Source of the DNA: Synechococcus sp. UW140
Lineage (GTDB): Bacteria > Cyanobacteriota > Cyanobacteriia > PCC-6307 > Cyanobiaceae
Direction of reading: 5' to 3'
Assembly (NCBI GenBank): GCA_945878795.1
Contig: CAMDWF010000059.1
Location: 1-10,281, forward strand
Length of the DNA stretch: 10,281 nucleotides
The number at the start of each line of letters is the position of its first letter. Positions within the stretch are counted from its first letter, which is position 1. A program made the position numbers and the translations under genes. Shown piece by piece: positions 1 through 6,536 of the stretch. The notes below the pieces were generated by a model that saw only the letters and a list, made by a program, of their open reading frames with translations, was not told the DNA's origin and searched no databases.

Positions 1-457
1 TTGAACCAATCAGGCTGACAGCATTGTTAAACCCACAAAAATCACAACTGCCGTCAAGATAGAAAGAGCCAAAGCTAAGGTTTAAGCTGTCAGTCCAATT
101 GTATGTCGTAGGAGTGGAAGTAGATGATGTTGCAGCCGGGAAATTGTAGTCAAAACGTTGCGCATTTGTCGTCGCTCCGGGTAAGGTTTGACCAACGGGT
201 ATCCAGTCGCCTACGCCTGATGGCTTGTCAAGCGATGATAAACTTTCGTAGATAAAGTTTCTAGAGGTGACTGACATAGCAGATCCACCTGAGCTCAGCT
301 GAAGAGGTCTGGTATTTTCAGTAATGTTTGGATTGGGCATCCAGTTTGCCGTATTTGTAGTGAAATTGAATGTAATGGCATTGGCTGCCTGTGCTGAGGC
401 CAAAACAAATGCAGATAGACAAGCTTTTGTGAGTAGCCGAATTGCAGAGTGGCGCAT
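1..457 (-). CDS. Exported protein of unknown function, N-terminal part (runs off the left edge)
   Basis: The minus strand is open from an ATG at 457 to the window edge, about 152 codons, so the C-terminus is missing. The N-terminus looks like a Sec signal peptide: basic start (MRHSAIRLLTK), hydrophobic core (ACLSAFVLAS) and an A-x-A type site AQAANA, with cleavage expected after residue 27. The mature part is rich in Thr, Ser, Asn and aromatic residues, has little charge, and contains a CxxC-like DGSCDFCGF near the edge. This resembles secreted or surface proteins of cyanobacteria, including PEP-CTERM-type proteins, but the C-terminal sorting signal would lie outside the window, so that is only a guess. 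An in-frame ATG at 487, just after an in-frame stop, would add ten residues (MSSLKSPPIK). I prefer 457 because the signal peptide is then of normal length; neither start has a clear ribosome binding site. The G+C content is clearly lower than in the other genes. I do not recognise the family. Confidence 0.72.
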   Translation of the reverse strand, partial: MRHSAIRLLTKACLSAFVLASAQAANAITFNFTTNTANWMPNPNITENTRPLQLSSGGSAMSVTSRNFIYESLSSLDKPSGVGDWIPVGQTLPGATTNAQRFDYNFPAATSSTSTPTTYNWTDSLNLSFGSFYLDGSCDFCGFNNAVSLIGS

Positions 458-805
458 TTTGATGGGGGGTGACTTAAGTGAAGACATTTGATAATTAGGC
501 TAAGCCCGGAAAGGCTTGGAGTCAATATTGAAGGGAGTGTTTAGGGGGCTAAAATTCGATTCACTTAAGATTTCATTTACAACACCAATAATGACCGAGT
601 CGGAGCCTGCCCGGTAAAAGCTAAAGGCCAGGTTTAGATTTCATTATTGCTTTTTATTTTTGCTTAAACTTCAGCCACTGACTTAATCTTTTTTTTAGAT
701 TGGCAGCCCTGGCTTTTGGCCTGATCATGGCGCAGGCTCCTTGCTGCCCACCAGCTGCTTGTGGCAATCGCAGTCAATCCCAGCCGCCATCGGCGCTGCA
801 GCGGG
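458..805. other. AT-rich gene-free stretch between the exported-protein gene and purB
   Basis: No convincing gene is visible in these 348 bases. The part from about 480 to 700 is strongly A+T-rich with A/T runs (around 650-666 and 690-696), and composition switches to G+C-rich near 700. Two small inverted repeats are visible: AAGCC/GGCTT at 502-517, which would lie in the leader of the leftward gene, and AATCT-T7-AGATT at 685-701. The leftward gene's promoter must lie here, but I cannot assign -35 and -10 boxes with confidence. No clear GC-hairpin plus T-tract terminator is seen downstream of purB. No tRNA-like fold was noticed. Confidence 0.55.
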
Positions 806-2101
806 TCAGATGCCCAGCCGTTGCCAGATCACCGCCAACTGGGATTGGTGCAGCCCACAGGAGAAGCAGGCTTCGATCTGCTGGGCTGACAGTCGATCGC
901 TGACCTCGGCATCAGCCTCGAGGTTGGCGCGGAAGTTGCCTCCCTCCTGGTTCCAGGCGGCATGGGCGTGGCGTTGCACGATGCGATAGGCCTGCTCTCG
1001 ATTCATACCGCTTTCCACCAAGGCCAACAGCACCCGTTGGCTGAAGACAACCCCGCCATAGACGTTCATGTTGCGAGCCATGTTGTCGGGATAGACCCCC
1101 AGGCCCCGCACCACCTCGGTCATCTCCCGCAGCATGAAGTGCAGGGTCACCGAGCAGTCCGGCAACATCATGCGCTCCACCGAGCTGTGGCTGATATCCC
1201 TTTCATGCCAAAGGCTGCAATTCTCAAGGGCGGCCACGGTGTAACTCCTCAGCACCCTGGCCAAACCGCTGATCCGTTCACTGCGGATCGGATTGCGTTT
1301 GTGGGGCATGGCCGAACTGCCTTTCTGGCCCTTGGCAAAGCTCTCCTCCACTTCAAGCACATCGGTCCGCTGCAGATTACGGATTTCAGTGGCGAACCGC
1401 TCTAAGGAGGCCCCTACCAGGGCAAGGGTCTGCACGTATTCGGCGTGGCGGTCCCGCCCAATCACCTGGGTACTGGCCGTGTCGGGTTCCAGGCCCAGGA
1501 TTCGGCAGCTGATCGCTTCGACCTGCGGATCGGTGTTGGCATAGGTGCCCATGGCGCCACTGATCTGGCCCACGCCCACGACCTTTTCCAGCCGGGCCAG
1601 CCGCTCCCGGTTGCGTTCGGTTTCCGCCAGCCAGCCGGCCACTTTGAAGCCGAAGGTGATCGGTTCGCCATGGATGGCGTGGGAGCGGCCAATCATCACC
1701 GTGTCCTTGTGGGCCCGGGCCAATTGCCTCAGGGCTTCGCCCAACTGGTCGAGCTCTTGGCGTAAGACCGCGACAGAGGCTTTGAGTTGCAGGGCCAGTC
1801 CCGTATCGACAACGTCCGAGCTGGTCATGCCCACATGGATGTAACGACCCGCATCACCGACGTGCTCATTGACGTTGGTGAGAAAGGCAATCACGTCGTG
1901 GCGCACCTCCGCCTCGATTTCGAGAATGCGCCCCACATCAAAACTCGCCTTCTCCCTGATCTGTTGCAGGGCCTGCTCGGGCAGGCGGCCCAGCTCGGCA
2001 TTGGCTTGGCAGGCAGCCAGTTCCACATCCAGCCAGCCCTGGAATTTGGCTTGTTCACTCCAGAGGTTGCCCATTTCGGGCAGGGTGTATCGCTCGATCA
2101 A
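806..2101 (-). CDS. purB: Adenylosuccinate lyase
   Basis: PurB is a cytosolic homotetrameric enzyme of the fumarase/aspartase superfamily. It removes fumarate from SAICAR (giving AICAR) and from adenylosuccinate (giving AMP), so it acts twice in purine synthesis. The 431-residue length is normal for the bacterial short form. The family signature KGSSAMPHKRNP is at residues 260-271, and histidines at 68, 89 and 141 (the last in GRSHAIHGEP) match the active-site histidines known from the Bacillus type. TSSDVVDT is at 93-100. The start codon is TTG: the conserved N-terminus MIERYTLPEM begins exactly there and no in-frame ATG lies close upstream, so the rare start is well supported. The small gene ending 67 bases upstream reads in the same direction and may be cotranscribed. 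Confidence 0.97.
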   Translation of the reverse strand: MIERYTLPEMGNLWSEQAKFQGWLDVELAACQANAELGRLPEQALQQIREKASFDVGRILEIEAEVRHDVIAFLTNVNEHVGDAGRYIHVGMTSSDVVDTGLALQLKASVAVLRQELDQLGEALRQLARAHKDTVMIGRSHAIHGEPITFGFKVAGWLAETERNRERLARLEKVVGVGQISGAMGTYANTDPQVEAISCRILGLEPDTASTQVIGRDRHAEYVQTLALVGASLERFATEIRNLQRTDVLEVEESFAKGQKGSSAMPHKRNPIRSERISGLARVLRSYTVAALENCSLWHERDISHSSVERMMLPDCSVTLHFMLREMTEVVRGLGVYPDNMARNMNVYGGVVFSQRVLLALVESGMNREQAYRIVQRHAHAAWNQEGGNFRANLEADAEVSDRLSAQQIEACFSCGLHQSQLAVIWQRLGI

Positions 2102-2168
2102 GGAGGCGCGACCCCAAAGATATGCCCACCAACCTATCGGTCCTCAGGCGACGCAAACCTGAGGGCAG

Positions 2169-2477
2169 TCAGGCGGTTGAGCTGATCCGGTGGTGGGGCA
2201 CCTCCAGTTGGATCAGCTTTCCCCAGGCCTGTTGCCGGATCCAGCAACTGCCGCCGCGGCAATGCAGCAGTTCGAAGGGGGGCAGGTCGTTGGGATGGTC
2301 GGATAGAAGCACGAAGGAACCTGGCCGCAGCAGCTGCAGCACCTCGGCCCGCTGCCGCTGCTGGGGGCGGCTGGCGCTGGAATGGGTTGGCGGCGCTGCT
2401 GGGAGCAGACTGGTGGATCCCGTAAATGCCATCGTGAAGGGGATGGGCGGCAAGCGGATGGGTGGGATGGGCGTCAT
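2169..2477 (-). CDS. Small uncharacterised protein upstream of purB
   Basis: This frame codes for about 102 residues from the ATG at 2477. The first half is Pro/Ser-rich and low in complexity. The second half looks like a real small domain: AEVLQLLRPGSFVLLSDHP, then PPFELLHCRGGSCWIRQQAW and GKLIQLEVPHHRI, with an alternation of hydrophobic and polar residues suggesting a beta-rich fold. I have an impression of similar short proteins in other picocyanobacteria, but cannot check this here. An ATG at 2432 would give an 87-residue protein that keeps the whole compact part; a TTG at 2549 would overlap the start of tlyA and is unlikely. The gene is divergent from tlyA, sharing a region of about 65 bases, and lies in the same direction as purB. 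The two Cys residues flanking RGGS are not an evident metal site. Function unknown. Confidence 0.62.
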   Translation of the reverse strand: MTPIPPIRLPPIPFTMAFTGSTSLLPAAPPTHSSASRPQQRQRAEVLQLLRPGSFVLLSDHPNDLPPFELLHCRGGSCWIRQQAWGKLIQLEVPHHRISSTA

Positions 2478-2542
2478 TGTCTGGTTATGGCCTCGCCAGC
2501 ACCCATTTCCTTGGAATTTGTTCCGTTTTTGGCCTTGAATCC

Positions 2543-3391
2543 ATGACAAAACGCCAAAGGCTGGATTTGCTTTTGTTGGAGCGTGGTTTGGCGGCGAGTC
2601 GCCAACAGGCCCAGCAGCTGATTCGTTCGGGCCGGGTGCGCAGCGGCGATCAGGTCCTCGATAAGCCTGGGGTGGTGTTCAGCCCCGATCTGGAGCTGGA
2701 GGTGAAGCAACCACCCCGTTTTGTTTCCAGGGGCGGCGAAAAGCTTGTGGCGGCCTTGGAATCATTGCCGATCAGCGTTGCGGGCCGGATCTGCCTTGAC
2801 GGTGGCATCTCCACGGGTGGGTTCACCGATTGCCTGCTGCAGCGGGGCGCCTCCAGGGTCTATGGCATCGATGTCGGTTACGGCCAGACGGCCTGGAGTC
2901 TGCGCTGTGACCCCAGGCTGGTGTTACGTGAGCACACAAATCTGCGCCACCTCACCCCAGAGGTGCTTTACGGCCAAGACGACGTTTGGCCGGATCTGGC
3001 GGTGGCGGACGTGTCCTTCATCTCGTTGGTTCAGGTCCTGCCGGCCCTCAGAACCCTGTTGAGACCTTCCACCCCAGCCCCAGGGGCCGGGGTGGAAGCG
3101 CTGTTGTTAATCAAGCCCCAATTTGAGGTGGGACGGGAACGGGTGGGCAAGGGGGGGGTGGTGCGGGACCCCCTCGCCCACCAAGACGCCATCAACCGGG
3201 TGATCAAGGCTGCAAAGGGCCAGCACTGGCAGGCCGCCGGTTTGGTGGCTTCGCCCATCACCGGACCGGCCGGCAACCACGAATATCTGGTTTGGTTGGT
3301 TGATGCTGATCAAGCCAAACCAGAACTGGATCCCAAGCAGGTTGGTGCCATCGTCGCGACAACGCTGGCCGGGGCAAGCAGGCCGGCTTGA
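2543..3391 (+). CDS. tlyA: TlyA-family rRNA (cytidine-2'-O)-methyltransferase
   Basis: Members of this family methylate ribose 2'-OH groups of cytidines in 23S and, in some organisms, 16S rRNA, using S-adenosylmethionine. Which rRNA site is used here cannot be read from sequence. The 282-residue protein has an S4 RNA-binding domain at about residues 5-60 (DLLLLERGLAASRQQAQQLI, then SGRVRSGDQVL) followed by an FtsJ/RrmJ-like Rossmann domain. The SAM loop is LDGGISTGGFTD (85-96). The expected catalytic tetrad K-D-K-E is visible as K67 (SRGGEK), D156 (VADVSF), K191 (LIKPQFEVG) and E247 (GNHEYL). The ATG at 2543 begins the canonical MTKRQRLD; a longer open frame from 2462 has no homologous look. 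Residues 175-184 (PSTPAPGAGV) look like an extra loop and are encoded by a near-perfect DNA inverted repeat. The gene ends 10 bases from the stop of the convergent glnB. Confidence 0.93.
   Translation: MTKRQRLDLLLLERGLAASRQQAQQLIRSGRVRSGDQVLDKPGVVFSPDLELEVKQPPRFVSRGGEKLVAALESLPISVAGRICLDGGISTGGFTDCLLQRGASRVYGIDVGYGQTAWSLRCDPRLVLREHTNLRHLTPEVLYGQDDVWPDLAVADVSFISLVQVLPALRTLLRPSTPAPGAGVEALLLIKPQFEVGRERVGKGGVVRDPLAHQDAINRVIKAAKGQHWQAAGLVASPITGPAGNHEYLVWLVDADQAKPELDPKQVGAIVATTLAGASRPA
3066..3098. repeat. 33-base inverted repeat inside tlyA
   Basis: Outer arms CTTCCACCCC (3066-3075) and GGGGTGGAAG (3089-3098) are perfect over 10 bases. After one mismatch, the inner bases GCCCC-A-GGGGC add five more pairs. 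It is translated in frame as the Pro/Gly/Ala-rich segment of TlyA just before the LLLIKPQFEV strand. Confidence 0.9.
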
Positions 3392-3401
3392 GCCGGGCTG
3401 G

Positions 3402-3740
3402 TCAGATGGCGCTGCTGTCGCGATCTCCTGTGCGGATGCGGAGCACCGAATCGACCGAAGTGATGAAAATCTTGCCATCGCCAATTTCGCCCGTGCGGGC
3501 GGCCTCCTGAATGGCGTTGATCACGGTATCGACGCGATCGTCATCGACAACTATCTCCAACTTCAGCTTCTGTAGAAATTCAACGGTGAACTCCGAACCG
3601 CGGTAACGCTCAACTTGACCTTTCTGACGGCCAAAGCCGCGTACTTCGGTCACGGTCATGCCGACGATACCCGCAGTCACAAGGGCAATTTTTACATCCT
3701 CAAGCTTGAAGGGTCGGATGATGGCCTCGATTTTTTTCAT
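3402..3740 (-). CDS. glnB: Nitrogen regulatory protein PII
   Basis: PII is a cytosolic homotrimer that binds ATP/ADP and 2-oxoglutarate and reports carbon/nitrogen and energy status. Known cyanobacterial partners include N-acetylglutamate kinase, PipX, and nitrogen and carbon uptake systems. The 112 residues match the family length exactly. Conserved parts are the N-terminal strand MKKIEAIIRPFKLEDVK, GFGRQKGQ (35-42, with the 2-oxoglutarate ligand Gln39), the T-loop ERYRGSEFTVEF (44-55), ARTGEIGDGKIF (81-92) and the C-terminal RIRTG (101-105). Ser49, the phosphorylation site known in Synechococcus elongatus, is present. Position 51, a Tyr in many PII proteins and the uridylylation site in enterobacteria, is Phe here, which rules out that modification. 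The gene is divergent from queF. No clear GTA-N8-TAC NtcA box is seen upstream. Confidence 0.98.
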   Translation of the reverse strand: MKKIEAIIRPFKLEDVKIALVTAGIVGMTVTEVRGFGRQKGQVERYRGSEFTVEFLQKLKLEIVVDDDRVDTVINAIQEAARTGEIGDGKIFITSVDSVLRIRTGDRDSSAI

Positions 3741-3773
3741 GGAGGAAGACTGGATAACAGGAAAGAAAGCACT

Positions 3774-3790
3774 TGAGAGAAAGTCTCTCA
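3774..3790. repeat. Inverted repeat upstream of glnB
   Basis: The sequence TGAGAGA-AAG-TCTCTCA has perfect 7-base arms and a 3-base spacer. It lies 34 bases upstream of the glnB start codon, within the likely promoter or leader, so it could be an operator or a small leader hairpin. No known regulator is recognised. Confidence 0.6.
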
Positions 3791-3838
3791 GAGCTGGATG
3801 CGCTTAGAAGGCGTCGGCACAAACAGTATCGGCGCTCT

Positions 3839-3856
3839 GCCTAGCCATGGCTAGGC
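3839..3856. repeat. 18-base perfect palindrome between glnB and queF
   Basis: GCCTAGCCATGGCTAGGC equals its own reverse complement over all 18 bases. It lies about 100 bases upstream of glnB and 150 bases upstream of queF. A dimeric DNA-binding protein site or a recurring genomic palindrome are both possible. Confidence 0.85.
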
Positions 3857-4005
3857 CCAGGGTCAAGGTCCCCGTGGTACTAAATGCTAATGGGGCGTTT
3901 GCCAGGCTGGCTGCCAACCCCTGGCCTGTAACGATCTTCGTAGGGTCATGGAAATACCATTTATCTCCACCCCCTCCACCGGCCCCGGCCCTGGCCCAAG
4001 CCCCC

Positions 4006-4437
4006 ATGTCATCCCCCTCACCCCTTCCGGTCCCAAGGCCCGCTGAGCGACGGGCTGCCCCCGAAGAGGCAGCTCAGGCCTTGGCGGAAGTGCAATTACT
4101 GACCTTTGAGAATCCTGCGCCGGCAAGGGTGTACGAAGTCTCGATCGAACTTCCGGAGTTCACCTGTCTTTGTCCGTTTTCTGGGTATCCAGATTTCGCC
4201 ATTCTGCGCTTGCTCTATCAGCCAGGACCGAGGGTGCTGGAGCTGAAGGCCCTGAAGCTTTATGTCAATAGTTTTCGCAACCGCTCCATCTCCCACGAAG
4301 CGGTGACCGTCGGCATTCTTGACGACCTTGTCGCCGCAGCCGATCCGCTCTGGATCGAGCTAGTCGCTGATTTCAACCGTCGCGGCAATGTACATACCGT
4401 GGTAAGGGTGAGTCACGGCGAGCGCCAGCCCTGTTGA
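4006..4437 (+). CDS. queF: NADPH-dependent 7-cyano-7-deazaguanine reductase (preQ0 reductase)
   Basis: QueF is a cytosolic enzyme of the tunnelling (T-)fold group that reduces the nitrile of preQ0 to preQ1, using two NADPH, in the synthesis of queuosine for tRNA wobble positions. With the ATG at 4006 the protein has 143 residues, normal for the short single-domain type. The active-site segment ELPEFTCLCPFSGYPDFA (residues 48-65) includes the expected catalytic Cys56 and Asp63. The QueF substrate/NADPH segment follows as LELKALKLYVNSFRNRSISHE (79E, 97H, 98E), and RGNVHTVV closes the domain. The same frame is open 53 codons further upstream (ATG at 3847), but that part is Pro-rich, resembles nothing in the family and is not needed. 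The stop lies 11 bases from the stop of convergent ccs1. A weak inverted repeat, TTGAGGC/GCCTCAA at 4434-4472, spans the junction. Confidence 0.94.
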   Translation: MSSPSPLPVPRPAERRAAPEEAAQALAEVQLLTFENPAPARVYEVSIELPEFTCLCPFSGYPDFAILRLLYQPGPRVLELKALKLYVNSFRNRSISHEAVTVGILDDLVAAADPLWIELVADFNRRGNVHTVVRVSHGERQPC

Positions 4438-4448
4438 GGCAGGCCCCC

Positions 4449-5777
4449 TCAGGGAGTGGCCGTTGGCCTCAAGCCTTGCAGCATGGCAGGTAGTTCGCTG
4501 GCGAGGGCTGTCAAGTTGCGGTTGCAGAGACCGGCCAGATGGAGCTTTCCCTGGGGGCCTTCCCCTTCGGCGATGGCCCATAGCTGCCGGGTGGCGATCA
4601 AGCTGAGGCCACCGCCGAGCAGTGAGATCGCAAAGCCGCTGTAAACGAGGGGCACGCCGGGATCTTTCTTCAGCAAGATGCCGCTGGCGGCCAGCACACT
4701 GTCGATACGCAAGGGCAGGCCCATCACCTCGACGGCCGGTCCTCCAGGCATAATCTGGGCCAACAATTGGCCTTCAGCGTTGAAGACCTGGGCCGGTCCC
4801 TGCTCACTGCCAAGGCTGACCAGGACGGGCTGGCTGCCATCCGGCCGGGTCGGCAGCACCAGACCCCAGATCTGCTCGCCAAGCTGGGGGAAGGCTTGCA
4901 GCGGCAGTTGCAGTACGGGGCTGCGACCGATCTGAATATTGACGGCAACCAAGGCCCAATCAGCTTGGTAAAGCGTGATTCCCTTGTGGCGCAGGGGGTG
5001 ATTAACACTGATGGTGGCTTCTAGGGGAACCCCTGCCGTGGCAGCTTCTGCAGGGGGCAGCAGGCGCAGTTTGGAGGTGAACTGTTCAGGCCGGCCGGCT
5101 GGATCCCTTTGGATTGAAAAGTCGTCTAAAGCCAAGGTCAACTGGGTCTGGCCGCGGGGATTGAGGAGTTCGAGGTCATTGCCGGGGGCGAGAAAGCGTT
5201 CCAGCCGCTGACCGGCCAGAGCGCCCCAGCTAGCACCAAGCATCAGCACGACCAAGCCGGCGTGAACAAGCAGGGGACCGAGGCGACCGGCTACGCCCCT
5301 GCGGGCCGCCAGGCGGTCTTGATGTCGGCGAATCTGCCAGCCGCCTTGTTGTAATTGCTGTGCAAGCTGATCGAGATCTTCTACTGGACTCTTTGTTTCG
5401 AGGGTTTCTGCTATAGATAGTTTGCTGAGCTGGCGCGGTTGGCTGTAGTCAATCCAGCGCACAGAGGCTTGTAGGGCCGGCCACTGACGACGCCAGCTAC
5501 AAAGAATCAAGGCCAGAGCCAGCAGGGCGAGTAGGGCCAGAAACCATTGACTGGAATAGACGTGATCCAGCTGCAGCTTTAGAACAGCGTCACCACGGAG
5601 CAGGCCAAGCCAGGGATTTGGATCGTAGCGTTGATGGTAAAACTCGGTGGATTCCTTCTGAGGTATGGCGGTGCCGACGCCACTGGAGAGGGCAATTACC
5701 AGCAGCAGGCCGATCGCTACTTTCAAATTTGAGAGCCAGGCCCAAGGGCGCAGCAGAGCTTTTGTTAAGGCGCTCAT
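4449..5777 (-). CDS. ccs1: Cytochrome c biogenesis protein Ccs1 (ResB family)
   Basis: Ccs1/CcsB is the ResB-like half of the System II haem delivery and cytochrome c synthetase complex, working with CcsA at the p-side of the thylakoid or plasma membrane. Its clients in cyanobacteria include cytochromes f and c6. The 442-residue protein has hydrophobic segments at about 19-37, 77-93, 169-188 and 378-396, and a large soluble domain of about 190 residues between the last two. The ResB hallmark is visible as VNHPLRHKGITLYQADW (258-274); His172 (LLVHAG) stands in the third membrane segment. The start is the ATG at 5777, whose ATGA overlaps the ccdA stop, implying translational coupling. An open extension to 5846 lies inside ccdA and is rejected. 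CcsA is not in this window. Confidence 0.95.
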   Translation of the reverse strand: MSALTKALLRPWAWLSNLKVAIGLLLVIALSSGVGTAIPQKESTEFYHQRYDPNPWLGLLRGDAVLKLQLDHVYSSQWFLALLALLALALILCSWRRQWPALQASVRWIDYSQPRQLSKLSIAETLETKSPVEDLDQLAQQLQQGGWQIRRHQDRLAARRGVAGRLGPLLVHAGLVVLMLGASWGALAGQRLERFLAPGNDLELLNPRGQTQLTLALDDFSIQRDPAGRPEQFTSKLRLLPPAEAATAGVPLEATISVNHPLRHKGITLYQADWALVAVNIQIGRSPVLQLPLQAFPQLGEQIWGLVLPTRPDGSQPVLVSLGSEQGPAQVFNAEGQLLAQIMPGGPAVEVMGLPLRIDSVLAASGILLKKDPGVPLVYSGFAISLLGGGLSLIATRQLWAIAEGEGPQGKLHLAGLCNRNLTALASELPAMLQGLRPTATP

Positions 5778-6508
5778 GCCAGGTGGGCCACAAGGGTGAG
5801 GGCACCTGTCACGAGCAGCACAACTCCACTGATAGGGGGTACCCATTGACCCATCTGCCGCAATTTCAACAGGGAGGGAAGGGTGGCGGCCGCCGTGCCC
5901 GCCAACAGCAGGGGCAGCACCTGACCGGCCCCAAAGCTGGTGAGCAGCAGCATGCCCACCAGAGGTTTGCCGGTCTCGGCCATCCAGGCCAGAAGCACCG
6001 CAAGCACAGGGGTGGTGCAGGGTGTGGCCGCCAGGCCGAAGGCCAGACCGGCAGCCAGCGGCGCCAGTGGGGCCGGAACGAGACGCCGCCAGCGGTCGGG
6101 ATCAGGGCCGGCAGGGAGGCGCAGGGGCAGGAAACCAAGCAGGTTGAGGCCCATCAGCAGGGCCAGACTGGCCACCAGCAGTGGAATTTGATCGGGAAGA
6201 CTGCCGTACAGCCGACCCATCAGGCCACTAGCCAGGCCTAAAAGCACCAGCGAGCTAACGATTCCCATGGCAAAGCAGAGGCTGCGCTGCCACGGCAGTG
6301 GACCCTTGGCGCTGGAATCGTCGGCAAAACCTGCCAGGTAGGCCAGGGTCACGGGCAGCAAGGAAAGCGAGCAGGGGCCCAGGCTGGTGAGGAGTCCACC
6401 AGCGAAAACGGCTCCAAAGGTGAGGGGACCTGGATGGGCAAGGCTGCCCTGGAGGAGTTGTTCGCTGCCCCGTGCCAGGTCGGCAATCTGCAGGGCGAGG
6501 CTGGGCAT
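5774..6508 (-). CDS. ccdA: Thiol-disulfide transporter CcdA (DsbD-like membrane protein)
   Basis: CcdA moves reducing equivalents from cytoplasmic thioredoxin across the membrane, to keep apocytochrome c CxxCH cysteines reduced for haem attachment. The 244-residue protein has about six hydrophobic segments. The two redox cysteines of the family are seen in LLTSLGPCSLSLLPVT (Cys46) and LAATPCTTPVLAVLL (Cys164), each followed by a Pro-containing helix in the usual inverted symmetry. I chose the ATG at 6508 (MPSLALQIADLA) because it starts just after the ftsW stop and gives a normal length. A further upstream start would overlap ftsW by about 77 bases. The stop overlaps the ccs1 ATG as ATGA. Position next to ccs1 supports a shared role in cytochrome c maturation. 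Confidence 0.94.
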   Translation of the reverse strand: MPSLALQIADLARGSEQLLQGSLAHPGPLTFGAVFAGGLLTSLGPCSLSLLPVTLAYLAGFADDSSAKGPLPWQRSLCFAMGIVSSLVLLGLASGLMGRLYGSLPDQIPLLVASLALLMGLNLLGFLPLRLPAGPDPDRWRRLVPAPLAPLAAGLAFGLAATPCTTPVLAVLLAWMAETGKPLVGMLLLTSFGAGQVLPLLLAGTAAATLPSLLKLRQMGQWVPPISGVVLLVTGALTLVAHLA

Positions 6509-6536
6509 TGCCAAGTCGATCGGCAGAGTTGCCAGC

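Larger units (their letters stand above)
3741..4005. promoter_or_regulatory. Divergent control region between glnB and queF
   Basis: These 265 bases must hold the promoters of both genes. A perfect 7-base-arm inverted repeat lies about 35 bases before the glnB start (3774-3790), and an 18-base perfect palindrome lies at 3839-3856. From about 3966 to 4005 the plus strand is strongly pyrimidine-rich (C runs) up to the queF ATG. I see no NtcA consensus box, no clear -10/-35 pair, and no preQ1 riboswitch fold upstream of queF. Confidence 0.5.

Noticed and set aside
962..1405. Plus-strand 147-codon frame over purB
   Set aside because: Antisense shadow of purB; His-rich sequence arises from the complementary codon use of a G+C-rich gene.
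3383..3396. CCGGCT/AGCCGG repeat at the tlyA-glnB junction
   Set aside because: Loop of only two bases, no T-tract, and such short G+C palindromes are common in this sequence.
3847..4005. In-frame 53-codon N-terminal extension of queF
   Set aside because: The open frame has no resemblance to QueF, is Pro-rich, begins inside the 18-base palindrome, and the ATG at 4006 gives the normal family length.
3804..4007. Minus-strand 67-codon frame between glnB and queF
   Set aside because: Gly/Ala-rich translation of a C-rich control region, starting opposite the queF ATG; no domain or ribosome binding site.
4434..4472. Inverted repeat TTGAGGC/GCCTCAA at the queF-ccs1 junction as a bidirectional terminator
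   Set aside because: Only 7 pairs with a 25-base loop and no T-tract on either strand; not enough to call a terminator.
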